DNA of 64,000 bases from NCBI GenBank assembly GCA_017795085.1, contig CP051246.1:620001-684000 (forward strand), in the 5' to 3' direction. The stretch comes from Salegentibacter sp. GTDB lineage: Bacteria; Bacteroidota; Bacteroidia; Flavobacteriales; Flavobacteriaceae. Under the pieces are notes generated by a model, which did not search any database, had not been told where the DNA came from, and was given only the letters and a program-made list of their open reading frames with translations. A program made the position numbers and the translations under genes. Each line of letters opens with the position of its first letter. Positions within the stretch are counted from its first letter, which is position 1. Positions 43,328-52,677 of the stretch are shown one piece after another.

Positions 43328-45511
43328 ATGAAGTTCCCTAAAATTCTAGTGGGATTGCTAATTACTGCATCCTCAACTGTTTGTGCTCAGGACAAACAAA
43401 TTAGCTTAAAAGAAATCTGGAATGGTACTTTTAGTCAGCAGCGTTTACAATCGCTTCAATCTCTTAATAATGGTCAGGAATACGTAGTTTTAAACCATGA
43501 CCGTAAAGCTGAAACCACCAGTATTGATGTTTACAATTATAAAGACGGTGAGAAAACCCGGAGCCTGGTTTCCACTAAAAACTTAAAAAGTTTAGACCGT
43601 TTTTCTGGTTTTAACTTAAGTGAAGACGAATCAAAAATCTTACTTTCTACTGAAGTAGAAAAAATCTATCGTCGTTCTTCCCGTGCTGTTTTTTACATTT
43701 ACGATATAGAAAATAAATCTCTGAAAAAACTTACTGATAAGAAGGTGCAGGAGCCAACTTTTTCACCCGATGCTTCAAAAGTAGCCTATGTTTATGAAAA
43801 TGATATCTTCATTTTTGATATTAAAAGCGGCAAAGAAACCCGAATTACCAGTGATGGTGAAAAAAATAAAATAATCAACGGGATTACCGATTGGGTATAT
43901 GAAGAAGAGTTTGCTTTTGTACGTGCTTTTGAATGGAGTCCTGATGGTGAAAAAATAGCTTTTCTTAAATTTGACGAGGAAGATGTGCCGGAATTTTCTA
44001 TGGATATGTTTGGACAAAACTTATACCCGCGGCAGCAGGTTTTTAAATATCCTAAAGCCGGTGAAAGCAATTCTGAAGTTTCGTTACATATGTTTGATGT
44101 AGCTTTGGCGGAAACTGAAAAGATAGTGCTTGGAGATTATAAAGATTTCTATATTCCGCGGATTAAATGGACCCGTGAGCCTTCAGTCTTAAGTGTTCGC
44201 GTTCTCAACCGGCATCAAAATGATTTAGATTTGATTTTTGTGGATTCCGAGGATAATTCCGGAGAAATTGTGTTAAATGAAAAAGATGAGGCTTATATCG
44301 ATATCAACGACGACCTTACTTTTTTAGACGATAACAGCTTTATCTGGACCAGTGAAAAAGATGGTTACAAACATATATATCATTACGATAAAAATGGAGA
44401 TCTTATTAATCAGGTAACTGGTGGGAAGTGGGAAGTGACTCGCTATTATGGATTTGATAGAAAAAGCAAAACAATTTTTTATCAAAGTACAGAAAACGGG
44501 AGTGTAAATCGAGATGTGTATTCTATAAAACCAAATGGAAAAAACAAAAAACGCCTTACTGAAAAAACCGGTACCAACAGTGCCGATTTTAGTGCCGATT
44601 ATACTTATTTTATCAATTCGTTTACCAATACCAAAACTCCTTACGAATTCACTTTGCATAAAGCAAAGAATGGGAAATTGGTGCGGAAAATTAAAGATAA
44701 TTCAGAATTACTAAAAAAAGAAGAAGCTTATAATTTCGCACCGAAAGAAATTACCACTTTAGAAGTAAACGGCAACGAATTGAATATGTGGATGATTAAA
44801 CCCAATGATTTTGAAGAAGATAAGGCATATCCTTTATTGATGTTTCAATATTCCGGGCCTGGTTCGCAGTCGGTTTCCAATACTTATTTCGGGGCTAACG
44901 ACTATTGGTATCAGCTATTGACTAATAAAGGTTTTATTATTGCCTGTGTTGATGGTCGTGGTACCGGATTTAAAGGTGCCGATTTTAAAAAAATTACTCA
45001 AAAAGAACTCGGAAAATACGAAGTAGAAGATCAAATTGAAGCCGCAAAATTACTTGGTGATAGAAATTATATCGATGAAGAAAGAATAGGGATTTGGGGG
45101 TGGAGTTATGGCGGCTTTATGTCATCAAATGCCATTTTAAAAGGAAATGATGTCTTTTCTTTGGCCATTGCCGTAGCACCGGTAACCAGCTGGCGCTTTT
45201 ACGATACCATCTATACCGAGCGATATATGACTACGCCTCAGGAAAATCCTGAAGGTTATGATGAAAACTCACCTATTAACCACGTAGAGAAATTAAAAGG
45301 AGATTACCTTTTAATACACGGGGGTGGAGACGATAATGTGCACCTTCAGAATACCATGCGAATGGTAGAAGCCTTGGTACAGGCTAATAAACAATTTGAT
45401 TGGGCAATTTATCCTGATAGGGATCACGGAATTTACGGTGGAAATACGCGTTTGCACCTCTACACTAAAATGACTGATTTCCTGTTGGAAAACTTGAGGA
45501 ATAAAGAATAA
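43328..45511 (+). CDS. Prolyl oligopeptidase family S9B (DPP-IV-like)
   Basis: 727 aa, exported (signal peptide through VCAQ). The N-terminal beta-propeller (about 25-470) contains WVYEEEFAFVRAFEWSPDGEKIAFL with the Glu pair that recognises the substrate N-terminus. The C-terminal alpha/beta-hydrolase has nucleophile GIWGWSYGGFMSS, the acidic residue region HGGGDDNVHLQ, and catalytic His in DRDHGIYGG. It removes X-Pro dipeptides from peptides in the periplasm. The POT gene, 16 bases downstream, would take up the products. Confidence 0.94.
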   Translation: MKFPKILVGLLITASSTVCAQDKQISLKEIWNGTFSQQRLQSLQSLNNGQEYVVLNHDRKAETTSIDVYNYKDGEKTRSLVSTKNLKSLDRFSGFNLSEDESKILLSTEVEKIYRRSSRAVFYIYDIENKSLKKLTDKKVQEPTFSPDASKVAYVYENDIFIFDIKSGKETRITSDGEKNKIINGITDWVYEEEFAFVRAFEWSPDGEKIAFLKFDEEDVPEFSMDMFGQNLYPRQQVFKYPKAGESNSEVSLHMFDVALAETEKIVLGDYKDFYIPRIKWTREPSVLSVRVLNRHQNDLDLIFVDSEDNSGEIVLNEKDEAYIDINDDLTFLDDNSFIWTSEKDGYKHIYHYDKNGDLINQVTGGKWEVTRYYGFDRKSKTIFYQSTENGSVNRDVYSIKPNGKNKKRLTEKTGTNSADFSADYTYFINSFTNTKTPYEFTLHKAKNGKLVRKIKDNSELLKKEEAYNFAPKEITTLEVNGNELNMWMIKPNDFEEDKAYPLLMFQYSGPGSQSVSNTYFGANDYWYQLLTNKGFIIACVDGRGTGFKGADFKKITQKELGKYEVEDQIEAAKLLGDRNYIDEERIGIWGWSYGGFMSSNAILKGNDVFSLAIAVAPVTSWRFYDTIYTERYMTTPQENPEGYDENSPINHVEKLKGDYLLIHGGGDDNVHLQNTMRMVEALVQANKQFDWAIYPDRDHGIYGGNTRLHLYTKMTDFLLENLRNKE

Positions 45512-45527
45512 AAACTAATAAAATTAC

Positions 45528-46901
45528 ATGACAGATCAAACTATAGAGCGGAAAGAGCTTTTTGGACATCCGGTTGGACTGTACATTCTCTTCTTTACTG
45601 AATTATGGGAACGTTTTTCCTATTATGGGATGCGAGCCCTTTTTACACTTTTTCTTGTAGCTGAAACCACATCCGATAATCCAGGTTTTGGGTGGACAAA
45701 TCGAGAAGCCCTTGAATTATATGGTTGGTATACTATGCTGGTCTATGTGTCTTCAATTCCTGGTGGTTGGGTAGCAGACAAACTTCTCGGCCAAAAGAAA
45801 ACGGTAATGTGGGGCGGAATTCTATTGTGCATTGGACATGCGGTATTGGCTCTGGATAGTGAACCTACTTTTTACATCGGATGTTTATTTATTATTTTGG
45901 GTGTAGGTGGATTAAAACCAAATATTTCTTCGATGGTTGGAGGTTTATATGGACAAAAAGATGAGCGTCGTGATCTTGGTTTCTATATTTTTTATATGGG
46001 AATAAATATCGGAGGATTCCTTGCCCCTATAGCTTGTGGGATTTTAGCAGAGAAATATGGCTGGCATTTTGGTTTTGGGCTGGCAGCTATCGGGATGTTT
46101 TTCGGGCAGGTAGTCTACATATGGGGACAAAAATATCTGGAAGGTGTGGGAGATCTTATCTCAAGGAAAAATGAAAAAGACCGTGCCATATTGGATAAAC
46201 CTTTAACAAGTATTGAAAAAGATCGTATTAAAGTACTTTTACTCTCCTTCTTACTCATTATCTTATTCTGGGCTGCTTTTGAACAGGCCGGGGGATTGAT
46301 GAATCTATATGCACAGCAAAAAACCGATCGTTCTTTCTTTGGTTTATTTGAAGTTCCTGCTTCAGTATTTCAGTCTGTAAATTCCTTTTTTATCATAACA
46401 CTTGCAACGGTTGTAGGTGGCTTTTGGTATAGATGGAAAAAGAAAGGAAATGAAGCTTCTTCACTTTTTAAGATTGCAATTGGTTTAATTATTATGGCGA
46501 TAGGTTTTGGATTTATGAGTGCAGCTTCTGTACAATTTGAAGAAACCGGTTCTTCAGCCATGTACTGGTTGGTTTTGGCCTATTTATTTCATACAATTGG
46601 TGAATTATGTGCCTCGCCTGTTTCCCTTTCATTTATCACTAAATTAGCGCCGCTAAAGTATGCTTCAATTATTATGGGACTTTATTGGGCTGCCACAGGA
46701 TTTGGAAATAAAATTGCAGGTTTAATTGGAGAGTCTGCCCAATCCATGGGGGATTTTGAAATTTTTACAGGTATTGCCATAATTTGGACATTAATTGGAA
46801 TTATTGTGATATTACTGCTTAAACCTTTTAAGCGGTTAACCCATGGTGCTGAAGATTCAACAATTATGGAAGGTTTAGAAAAAGAAACTATAGTAGAATA
46901 A
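45528..46901 (+). CDS. POT family proton-coupled peptide transporter
   Basis: 457 aa with 12-14 membrane segments. The start has the family signature ELWERFSYYGMRALFTLFLV, then GWVADKLLGQKKTVMWGG and GGLKPNISSMVGGLYG. It imports di- and tripeptides with protons through the inner membrane. It forms an operon with the DPP-IV-like peptidase, which makes dipeptides. A terminator follows 29 bases after the stop. Confidence 0.94.
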   Translation: MTDQTIERKELFGHPVGLYILFFTELWERFSYYGMRALFTLFLVAETTSDNPGFGWTNREALELYGWYTMLVYVSSIPGGWVADKLLGQKKTVMWGGILLCIGHAVLALDSEPTFYIGCLFIILGVGGLKPNISSMVGGLYGQKDERRDLGFYIFYMGINIGGFLAPIACGILAEKYGWHFGFGLAAIGMFFGQVVYIWGQKYLEGVGDLISRKNEKDRAILDKPLTSIEKDRIKVLLLSFLLIILFWAAFEQAGGLMNLYAQQKTDRSFFGLFEVPASVFQSVNSFFIITLATVVGGFWYRWKKKGNEASSLFKIAIGLIIMAIGFGFMSAASVQFEETGSSAMYWLVLAYLFHTIGELCASPVSLSFITKLAPLKYASIIMGLYWAATGFGNKIAGLIGESAQSMGDFEIFTGIAIIWTLIGIIVILLLKPFKRLTHGAEDSTIMEGLEKETIVE

Positions 46902-46930
46902 GATATTGGTTTTAAATTCACGAAATCACA

Positions 46931-46962
46931 AAACGTTCCTTAATTTTGAGGAACGTTTTTTG
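46931..46962 (+). terminator. Rho-independent terminator
   Basis: Stem AACGTTCC/GGAACGTT (46932-46939, 46950-46957) with TTTTTT after it, following the POT transporter gene. Confidence 0.85.
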
Positions 46963-47009
46963 TTAGTTTAGATTTGAACATCGACTAAAAATCAAAATTA
47001 CTCAGAATA

Positions 47010-47549
47010 ATGCATAAGATTACCTTTTTATTAGTATTGCTTTTAACTGGAGGTATACTTCAGGCTCAGGATGAAATTAACTGGATGAGCATGAATGAAG
47101 CTCTTGAAGCTCAAAAAGAAGAACCTCGTAAAATCTTTATGGATGCCTACACTACCTGGTGCGGCCCTTGTAAAATGCTGGATAAAAATACGTTTACCGA
47201 TAAGAATGTAATTGAATACATCAACGAGAATTATTATGCAGTAAAATTTAATGCGGAAGGAGATGAAAAGGTGATGTATAAAGACAAAGAATTTAAGAAT
47301 CCGGATTTTGATCCTGATAAAAAGGGTAGGAACAGTACCCATCAATTAGCAATGGCAATGCAGGTTACCGGTTATCCAAGCTTAGTTTTTTTTGATGAAG
47401 AATCAAATTTAATCGCGCCTATTGCCGGTTATCGAACTCCTTCTCAATTAGAAATGTATCTAAAAATGTTTGTCAACGACGATTATAAAGAATTAACCTC
47501 TAAAGAAGCTTTTCAGGAATACCAGGAGAGTTTCGAAGGTTCGTTTTAG
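47010..47549 (+). CDS. Periplasmic thioredoxin-fold protein
   Basis: 179 aa with a signal peptide (LLVLLLTGGILQAQD). The active site is TWCGPCKMLDKNTF (about residues 49-62), and an insert (KDKEFKNPDFDPDKKGRN) precedes VTGYPSLVFFDEESN with the cis-Pro. This form is the DsbD-gamma/DUF255-like periplasmic thioredoxin of Bacteroidota. It probably reduces periplasmic disulfides or carries electrons to other enzymes. It stands alone, convergent with comEC. Confidence 0.88.
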   Translation: MHKITFLLVLLLTGGILQAQDEINWMSMNEALEAQKEEPRKIFMDAYTTWCGPCKMLDKNTFTDKNVIEYINENYYAVKFNAEGDEKVMYKDKEFKNPDFDPDKKGRNSTHQLAMAMQVTGYPSLVFFDEESNLIAPIAGYRTPSQLEMYLKMFVNDDYKELTSKEAFQEYQESFEGSF

Positions 47550-47555
47550 TTAATC

Positions 47556-49587
47556 TTAAAAATCCATAATAAAAGTCCCTTTTGTACCGGTATGGTGAAA
47601 AGGGGTTTTGTGCTTTTTACAGGTTTTTTCCCATTTTTCTACAAGGTATTTGTAATTACTTCCATCTGCTATAATTTGTTGGGGATAGTGAATGCTAAGT
47701 AAGCGATTTAAATTAATTTTAGGAGAGTTGGAAAGCAAAATGAGTTGAGGTTTTAGGTTTTGAATATTATAAACCCCATACTATCTACTACTAGAATCCT
47801 TTTAGCTTCAAACTGGAAAATGTTTGAAAGACTATTAATTTTAACTTGCAGAATGGATTGTTTGGTTTGATAATCGCTTAAAATATTTTCTACCGAAGCA
47901 AGACTGTCTTCTGAATGATGTAGCTGAAGCTTTTTGTTATTTCTAAAACCGATTAAACTTTCCCGGGTCTTGTGGAAAATCACCATTTCTGAAGTAGTAT
48001 GGTTAAATTTTTCAAAAAGTAAACCTGTTTGAAAAACAGCAATGCTTACTAAAAGAAATACCAGGTTTTTAAAATTCCATTTTTGACTGATTAGGATAAT
48101 TCCAAAAACCATTATATAAGCCAAGACACATAATAAACCCGAAAAGGGAATTTCATTGAATATGAAATTTTCCTGTAGTGCCACCCAGGCAATAAATTGG
48201 TTAAGCATACTGATGATTTTAGTATATAAATCGGCTAAAAGTAACGGGAGCAAATTAATTTCGGCTAGAAAAATTACTAAAATTCCGATTCCGAGAATAA
48301 TTCCCAAAAAGGGTAAAATTACCAGATTGGATATAAAAAAGAGTCCCGGAAATTGGTGAAAATAATACAAGCTTAGCGGTACTACACCTATTTGTGCTGC
48401 CAGGCTTACACAAAACAGTCCCCATAAATACCGAAGCGGCTTAAATTTGGATTGGAATAAATTATAGAGTTTTGGGTGCAGGCTTACAATGCTAAAAACC
48501 GCAAGGTAGCTCAGTTGAAATCCCACCTGGAAAATAAAATAGGGATTGATAAGCAGTAAGATAAATAGTGAAACAAATAAACTATTTATGAGGCTGGTTT
48601 TTCGGCCTAGTTGCATTCCTACAGCTACAAAAGAAAACATACTCACCGCACGAACCACTGAAGAGGACAAGCCGGCTAGCGTGGCAAAGCCCCACATAAG
48701 AATCAAAATAAAAAGTGTTTTGATAATCCGTCCATGTTTTATTTGCTCCAGGGGCTTTAAAACGAAGTTTAGGATCAGTAAAATAATGTCAACGTGAAGG
48801 CCCGATACGGCTAAAATATGTACTGCCCCGGCTGCCGCATATTGTTCATATATTTTTGCTGAAATATCTTTGCGTTGCCCGAGTAGTAATGCCTGGATGA
48901 TACTGAGCTCTTCTTTGGAAAAATAGTTTTTGAGTTTTTTGATTAAGTTTTCCCGAAAATTTTCAGTTTTAGCGGTAAGGCCAGGTGTTTTTGACAAAGA
49001 AAATATCTCAGCCGGGCAGAGGTGCAGTTGCTTTAAAACCGCTTGTTTTTCCATATAGTTTTTATAGTTAAACTGGTTGGGGTTGAGCGGCGAACTGATG
49101 TTTTTAAGATAATTAGGCACTAGTGGATTTCTCCTACTTTATAATTGCTTTGAATATTGCCTTTTGGCGTGCTGAACAAAATTTTTCCTTTTGTTAAAAT
49201 ATTTCGGGTGTCGATTTTTATTTTTTGTATTTCGGCAATGTAGCGTTGGCTAAAGGAAGTAGGCCTTAGTTTTTCAGTAACTTTTATTTCCAGATATTCA
49301 GGTTTTTTAGCTAAAAAGTTAGTGTAATGCGAAGCAAGATTTTTTGGCTGGTGTAGCGTGGCCGTAAGCATACCCAGATTTAAAATATTCAGTAGAAATA
49401 CAATTCCGAAAAAAACATCAGAAAAAAGGATTTTTTGTTCACGAAACCAAGCAAACAACAATAAAACCAATAGGGTAGGTGCAGTAACAAGAAGTATTTT
49501 AGGCGGGATTTCAAAATAAAAACCCATCAGAATTCCGATAAGGAAAAGAAGGCTTATTTTTATAAAAGTAAAATTCAGAAATTTCAT
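47556..49587 (-). pseudogene. comEC: ComEC/Rec2 competence protein, split by two frameshifts
   Basis: Three consecutive frames together give a normal ComEC of about 677 residues. The first (49587-49120) is the N-terminal domain with membrane segments and the OB-like YLEIKVTEKL. The second (to 47753) has the competence domain with GQRKDISAKIYEQYAAAGAVHILAVSGLHVDIILL. The third (to 47556) is the metallo-hydrolase-like end (LLSNSPKINLNRLL...ADGSNY). One extra C in ATCCAC near 49127 and one extra G in ATGGGG near 47782 would each restore the frame. Both are short homopolymer slips, so either base-calling error or true inactivation. ComEC is the DNA-uptake channel; loss would abolish transformation. 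Confidence 0.88.
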
Positions 49588-49730
49588 CGCTTTTGCTCGA
49601 TAATCGAGATTTAAATACTCTGAAGCTTGCCTTGAAGTCAAAAATTATTAATTCTTGATGTTTCGTTGGCTTACTCCAAATTAATTTGTTTTTAAAGCGA
49701 TTTGGATAAGTTTTATGAAGATAATAAAAA

Positions 49731-50234
49731 TTAGAGAACCCGCCGGGCCATCACAAAATTATTATTCCAATAATTCTCTGAAAGTGAAGAAATAATCACA
49801 CCGCGTGAGGTAGAAGAATGGATAAAATAAATATCTTCATCCTGCACTTCAACTACGAGTCCCACATGGTTAATGACTTTTCGGTTTTTATTGGTTTCAA
49901 AAAATAATAAATCGCCGGGGCTAACTTCTTTAAGGTATAGGCGATTGCCTTTTTTCGAAAGTTCACGGGAACTTCTGGGCATCGGGATATTTTCTTCAGA
50001 AAAAGAAACATAGATTAAACCTGAGCAATCCATACCCCTTTTTGTGGTGCCGCCATATTTGTAACGGGTGCCTTCAAAGCGCTTTGCGTACGAAATAATG
50101 TTGGAAGCAGTAGCATTTATAGGGGCAACCGTGTTTTTTGAGGTTCCCTTTTTGGTGGTTACTACTTTATTCCTTGACGCCCCACAGGAAACGAGGCTAA
50201 AAGCGATGAGAAGAAAAAAGAAAGTTCTAAGCAT
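49731..50234 (-). CDS. NlpC/P60 family cell-wall hydrolase
   Basis: 167 aa, lipoprotein signal (FSLVSC, GASRNK). The C40 peptidase domain covers residues 45-167: catalytic Cys in GMDCSGLIYVSF, His in VINHVGLVVEV and the third residue region FIHSSTSRGV. Such Spr-type enzymes cut D,L-peptide bonds in peptidoglycan. Same strand as lpxB, whose stop lies just 6 bases upstream of its start. Confidence 0.93.
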   Translation of the reverse strand: MLRTFFFLLIAFSLVSCGASRNKVVTTKKGTSKNTVAPINATASNIISYAKRFEGTRYKYGGTTKRGMDCSGLIYVSFSEENIPMPRSSRELSKKGNRLYLKEVSPGDLLFFETNKNRKVINHVGLVVEVQDEDIYFIHSSTSRGVIISSLSENYWNNNFVMARRVL

Positions 50235-50240
50235 GAGACT

Positions 50241-51353
50241 TTATGTTATACTTTTATAAATAAGTTGTGCTGTTTTTAAACTAGCTCCGCGGCCACCTAA
50301 TTTTTGCTCAAGGACATAATAATTTTCAAAGATTTTCTTGCGATGTTGCTCTTCTAAAATTTTAGTCAATTCTTTTTTTAAGTTCTTTTTATTAAATTTA
50401 TCCTGAATGAGTTCAGTAACTACTTCCTGTTCCATAATTAAATTAACCAGCGAAATAAAGTCGAGCTTTATCACCCTTTTTGCAATATGATAGGAAATAA
50501 AATTTCCTTTGTAACAAACTACCTCCGGAACCTTAAATAAGGCTGTTTCTAAAGTAGCCGTTCCTGAAGTTACTAACGCAGCGTGAGCCAGGCTTAGTAT
50601 ATCATAGGTTTTATTCATGACTAATTTTACCCGGTTTTTTTTTAAAAACGCTTCGTAAAAGGCTTCTTCCTGGCTGGGTGCACCTGCAATAATAAACTGA
50701 TAATCGGGAAAATTTGGAGTAATGCTAAGCATCACTTCCAGCATTTTAGTTATTTCCTGCTTTCGGCTACCCGGTAATAAGGCAATTATAGGTTTATCGC
50801 TAAGTTGATGCTCTTTTCTGAATTTCTTCTCGTTAATTAATGTCTGATTTCCAATAGCGTCAATTAGCGGGTGACCCACAAAATGTACTGGAAAATTGTG
50901 TTTTTCTTCGTAAAATTTTTTCTCAAAAGGTAGGATAACATACATCTCATCAATACTTTGTTTAATGGATTTAATTCGATTTTCTTTCCATGCCCAGAGT
51001 TGTGGTGAGATGTAATATTGGGTTTTAAAACCCTGTTCTTTTGCCCATTTTGCAATACGCATATTAAAGCCGGGATAATCTATGAAGATAATTACATCAG
51101 GTTTATAAGATGTAATATCCTCTTTACAAAAAGCAATATTTTTCAGGATGGTACGGAGGTTCATTAAAACTTCGGCAAATCCCATAAAAGCCAAATCTCG
51201 ATAATGCTTTACAGGTGTTCCTGCCTGGGCCTGCATAAGGTCTCCTCCCCAAAACCTGAAATTAGCATTGGGATCGGTTTCTTTCAGGGCTTTTATAAGG
51301 TTTGCCCCGTGAAGGTCGCCTGAGGCTTCTCCGGCAATGAGGTAATATTTCAC
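50241..51353 (-). CDS. lpxB: Lipid-A-disaccharide synthase
   Basis: 370 aa. Motifs: YYLIAGEASGDLHGANLIKAL (N-terminal), GGDLMQAQ, FIDYPGFNMRIAKWAK, QLWAWKENRIK and LLPGSRKQEI, with TSGTATLETAL. The enzyme joins UDP-diacylglucosamine to lipid X in lipid A synthesis at the inner membrane. Together with lptC it shows a standard LPS outer membrane. It likely shares a transcript with the NlpC/P60 gene. Confidence 0.96.
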   Translation of the reverse strand: MKYYLIAGEASGDLHGANLIKALKETDPNANFRFWGGDLMQAQAGTPVKHYRDLAFMGFAEVLMNLRTILKNIAFCKEDITSYKPDVIIFIDYPGFNMRIAKWAKEQGFKTQYYISPQLWAWKENRIKSIKQSIDEMYVILPFEKKFYEEKHNFPVHFVGHPLIDAIGNQTLINEKKFRKEHQLSDKPIIALLPGSRKQEITKMLEVMLSITPNFPDYQFIIAGAPSQEEAFYEAFLKKNRVKLVMNKTYDILSLAHAALVTSGTATLETALFKVPEVVCYKGNFISYHIAKRVIKLDFISLVNLIMEQEVVTELIQDKFNKKNLKKELTKILEEQHRKKIFENYYVLEQKLGGRGASLKTAQLIYKSIT

Positions 51354-51491
51354 ACGAATAAAATTAGATTAAATATTTGACTATCTTGGTATTAAATTAC
51401 ACGGTAAAAAAGCTATCAGTAAAAAGTCAATTTTATGTCTTTTTGTTGAGCGATTCCTATGGCTTAATAAATTTTTCTATGAGGCTTTTAT

Positions 51492-51773
51492 CTAAAAAAT
51501 TTTATAACTGGCAATAGCTATGGCTGCTACCAGACAAGCCAATAAAACCCCACGGGCGTGATATACCTGTTTTTTTCGGATAAAAACAAAAAAAGGCAGA
51601 AAATTAAGCACGGCACCAAGCGCTATAAGTTTACCCAGATAATCATTTTTTATAGCGTCTTGAAATGTGGTATCTACTCCGGCTTCAGAAAACAAAAGGA
51701 TATATAACAGGATACCGCCTATGTTAAAAGCCAGTCCAACTAAAAAACCTATAATGATATTTTGTTTAATCAT
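51492..51773 (-). CDS. Small membrane protein, unknown
   Basis: 93 aa with about three membrane segments (residues 7-27, 48-66, 73-91) and a basic linker (IRKKQVYHARG). The start overlaps the surE end by 8 bases, so it is co-translated with it. No family is recognised. A 138-base gap without features separates it from lpxB. Confidence 0.7.
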   Translation of the reverse strand: MIKQNIIIGFLVGLAFNIGGILLYILLFSEAGVDTTFQDAIKNDYLGKLIALGAVLNFLPFFVFIRKKQVYHARGVLLACLVAAIAIASYKIF

Positions 51774-52548
51774 TGAGGTCCCAATTATTTAAATCGTCCA
51801 TAAAATGATGGGCAGTAAGGTCAAATTGTACCGGTACCACAGAAACAAAACCGTTGGCAAGCGCCCATTCATCGGTGTCTTCTCCCTTGTCTTTATTGAC
51901 AAATTTTCCGGTAAGCCAAAAATAATCCCTACCCTGCGGATTGGTTCTTTTATCAAATTCTTCTTCCCAGTGTGCGTTTGCCTGTCGGCAGACTTTAATC
52001 CCTTTAATATCGGAAGCAGGAGATTTTGGCAGGTTTACGTTTAAAACCACACCTGCCGGTAACCCGTTTTTAAGAACTTTTCGGGTAATGGCTTTTACAT
52101 ACTTTTTTGAAGGTTCAAAATCGGCGGTAAGCGAATAATCGAGTAAAGAAAAACCAATAGCGGGAATACCTTCAACACCTGCTTCAACCGCGGCACTCAT
52201 CGTTCCCGAATAAATAACATTAATAGAAGAATTAGAGCCGTGGTTAATTCCGCTTACACACAAATCGGGTTTGCGGTGTAGGATTTCCTGAGTGGCAATT
52301 TTCACACAATCGGCCGGGGTTCCTGAACAACTGTATTCTTTATGTTTATAGTTTTCTTTTATGGTGACCGGTTCACAAAATAGTGTATCACTAATAGTAA
52401 TGGCGTGTCCCATTCCACTTTGCGGGCTGTCTGGTGCCACTACTACCACTTCGCCCAGTTCTTTCATCACTTCAATAAGTGCTCTTATTCCCGGTGCGGT
52501 GATACCATCATCATTGGTCACCAGAATAAGTGGTTTTTTTTTGCTCAT
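51766..52548 (-). CDS. surE: 5'/3'-nucleotidase SurE
   Basis: 260 aa. N-terminal LILVTNDDGITAPGIRAL contains the metal-binding Asp pair. VVAPDSPQSGMGHAITI, CSGTPADCVKIA and SGINHGSNSSINVIYSGTMSAAVEA are family signatures. It dephosphorylates nucleoside monophosphates in the cytoplasm. Translationally coupled to a small membrane protein downstream. Divergent from the tail-specific protease. Confidence 0.95.
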   Translation of the reverse strand: MSKKKPLILVTNDDGITAPGIRALIEVMKELGEVVVVAPDSPQSGMGHAITISDTLFCEPVTIKENYKHKEYSCSGTPADCVKIATQEILHRKPDLCVSGINHGSNSSINVIYSGTMSAAVEAGVEGIPAIGFSLLDYSLTADFEPSKKYVKAITRKVLKNGLPAGVVLNVNLPKSPASDIKGIKVCRQANAHWEEEFDKRTNPQGRDYFWLTGKFVNKDKGEDTDEWALANGFVSVVPVQFDLTAHHFMDDLNNWDLND

Positions 52549-52677
52549 ACGCTTGAAAAATTACTTAGCTAAAATACTAATTTCCTAAGGAAACATTATC
52601 TTAGTGGTTTAACAAATTATTATTAGTATTCATGTGCCTTGGCACAATTTTTAATGTATTTTGCTGAGCTAAAGAAA

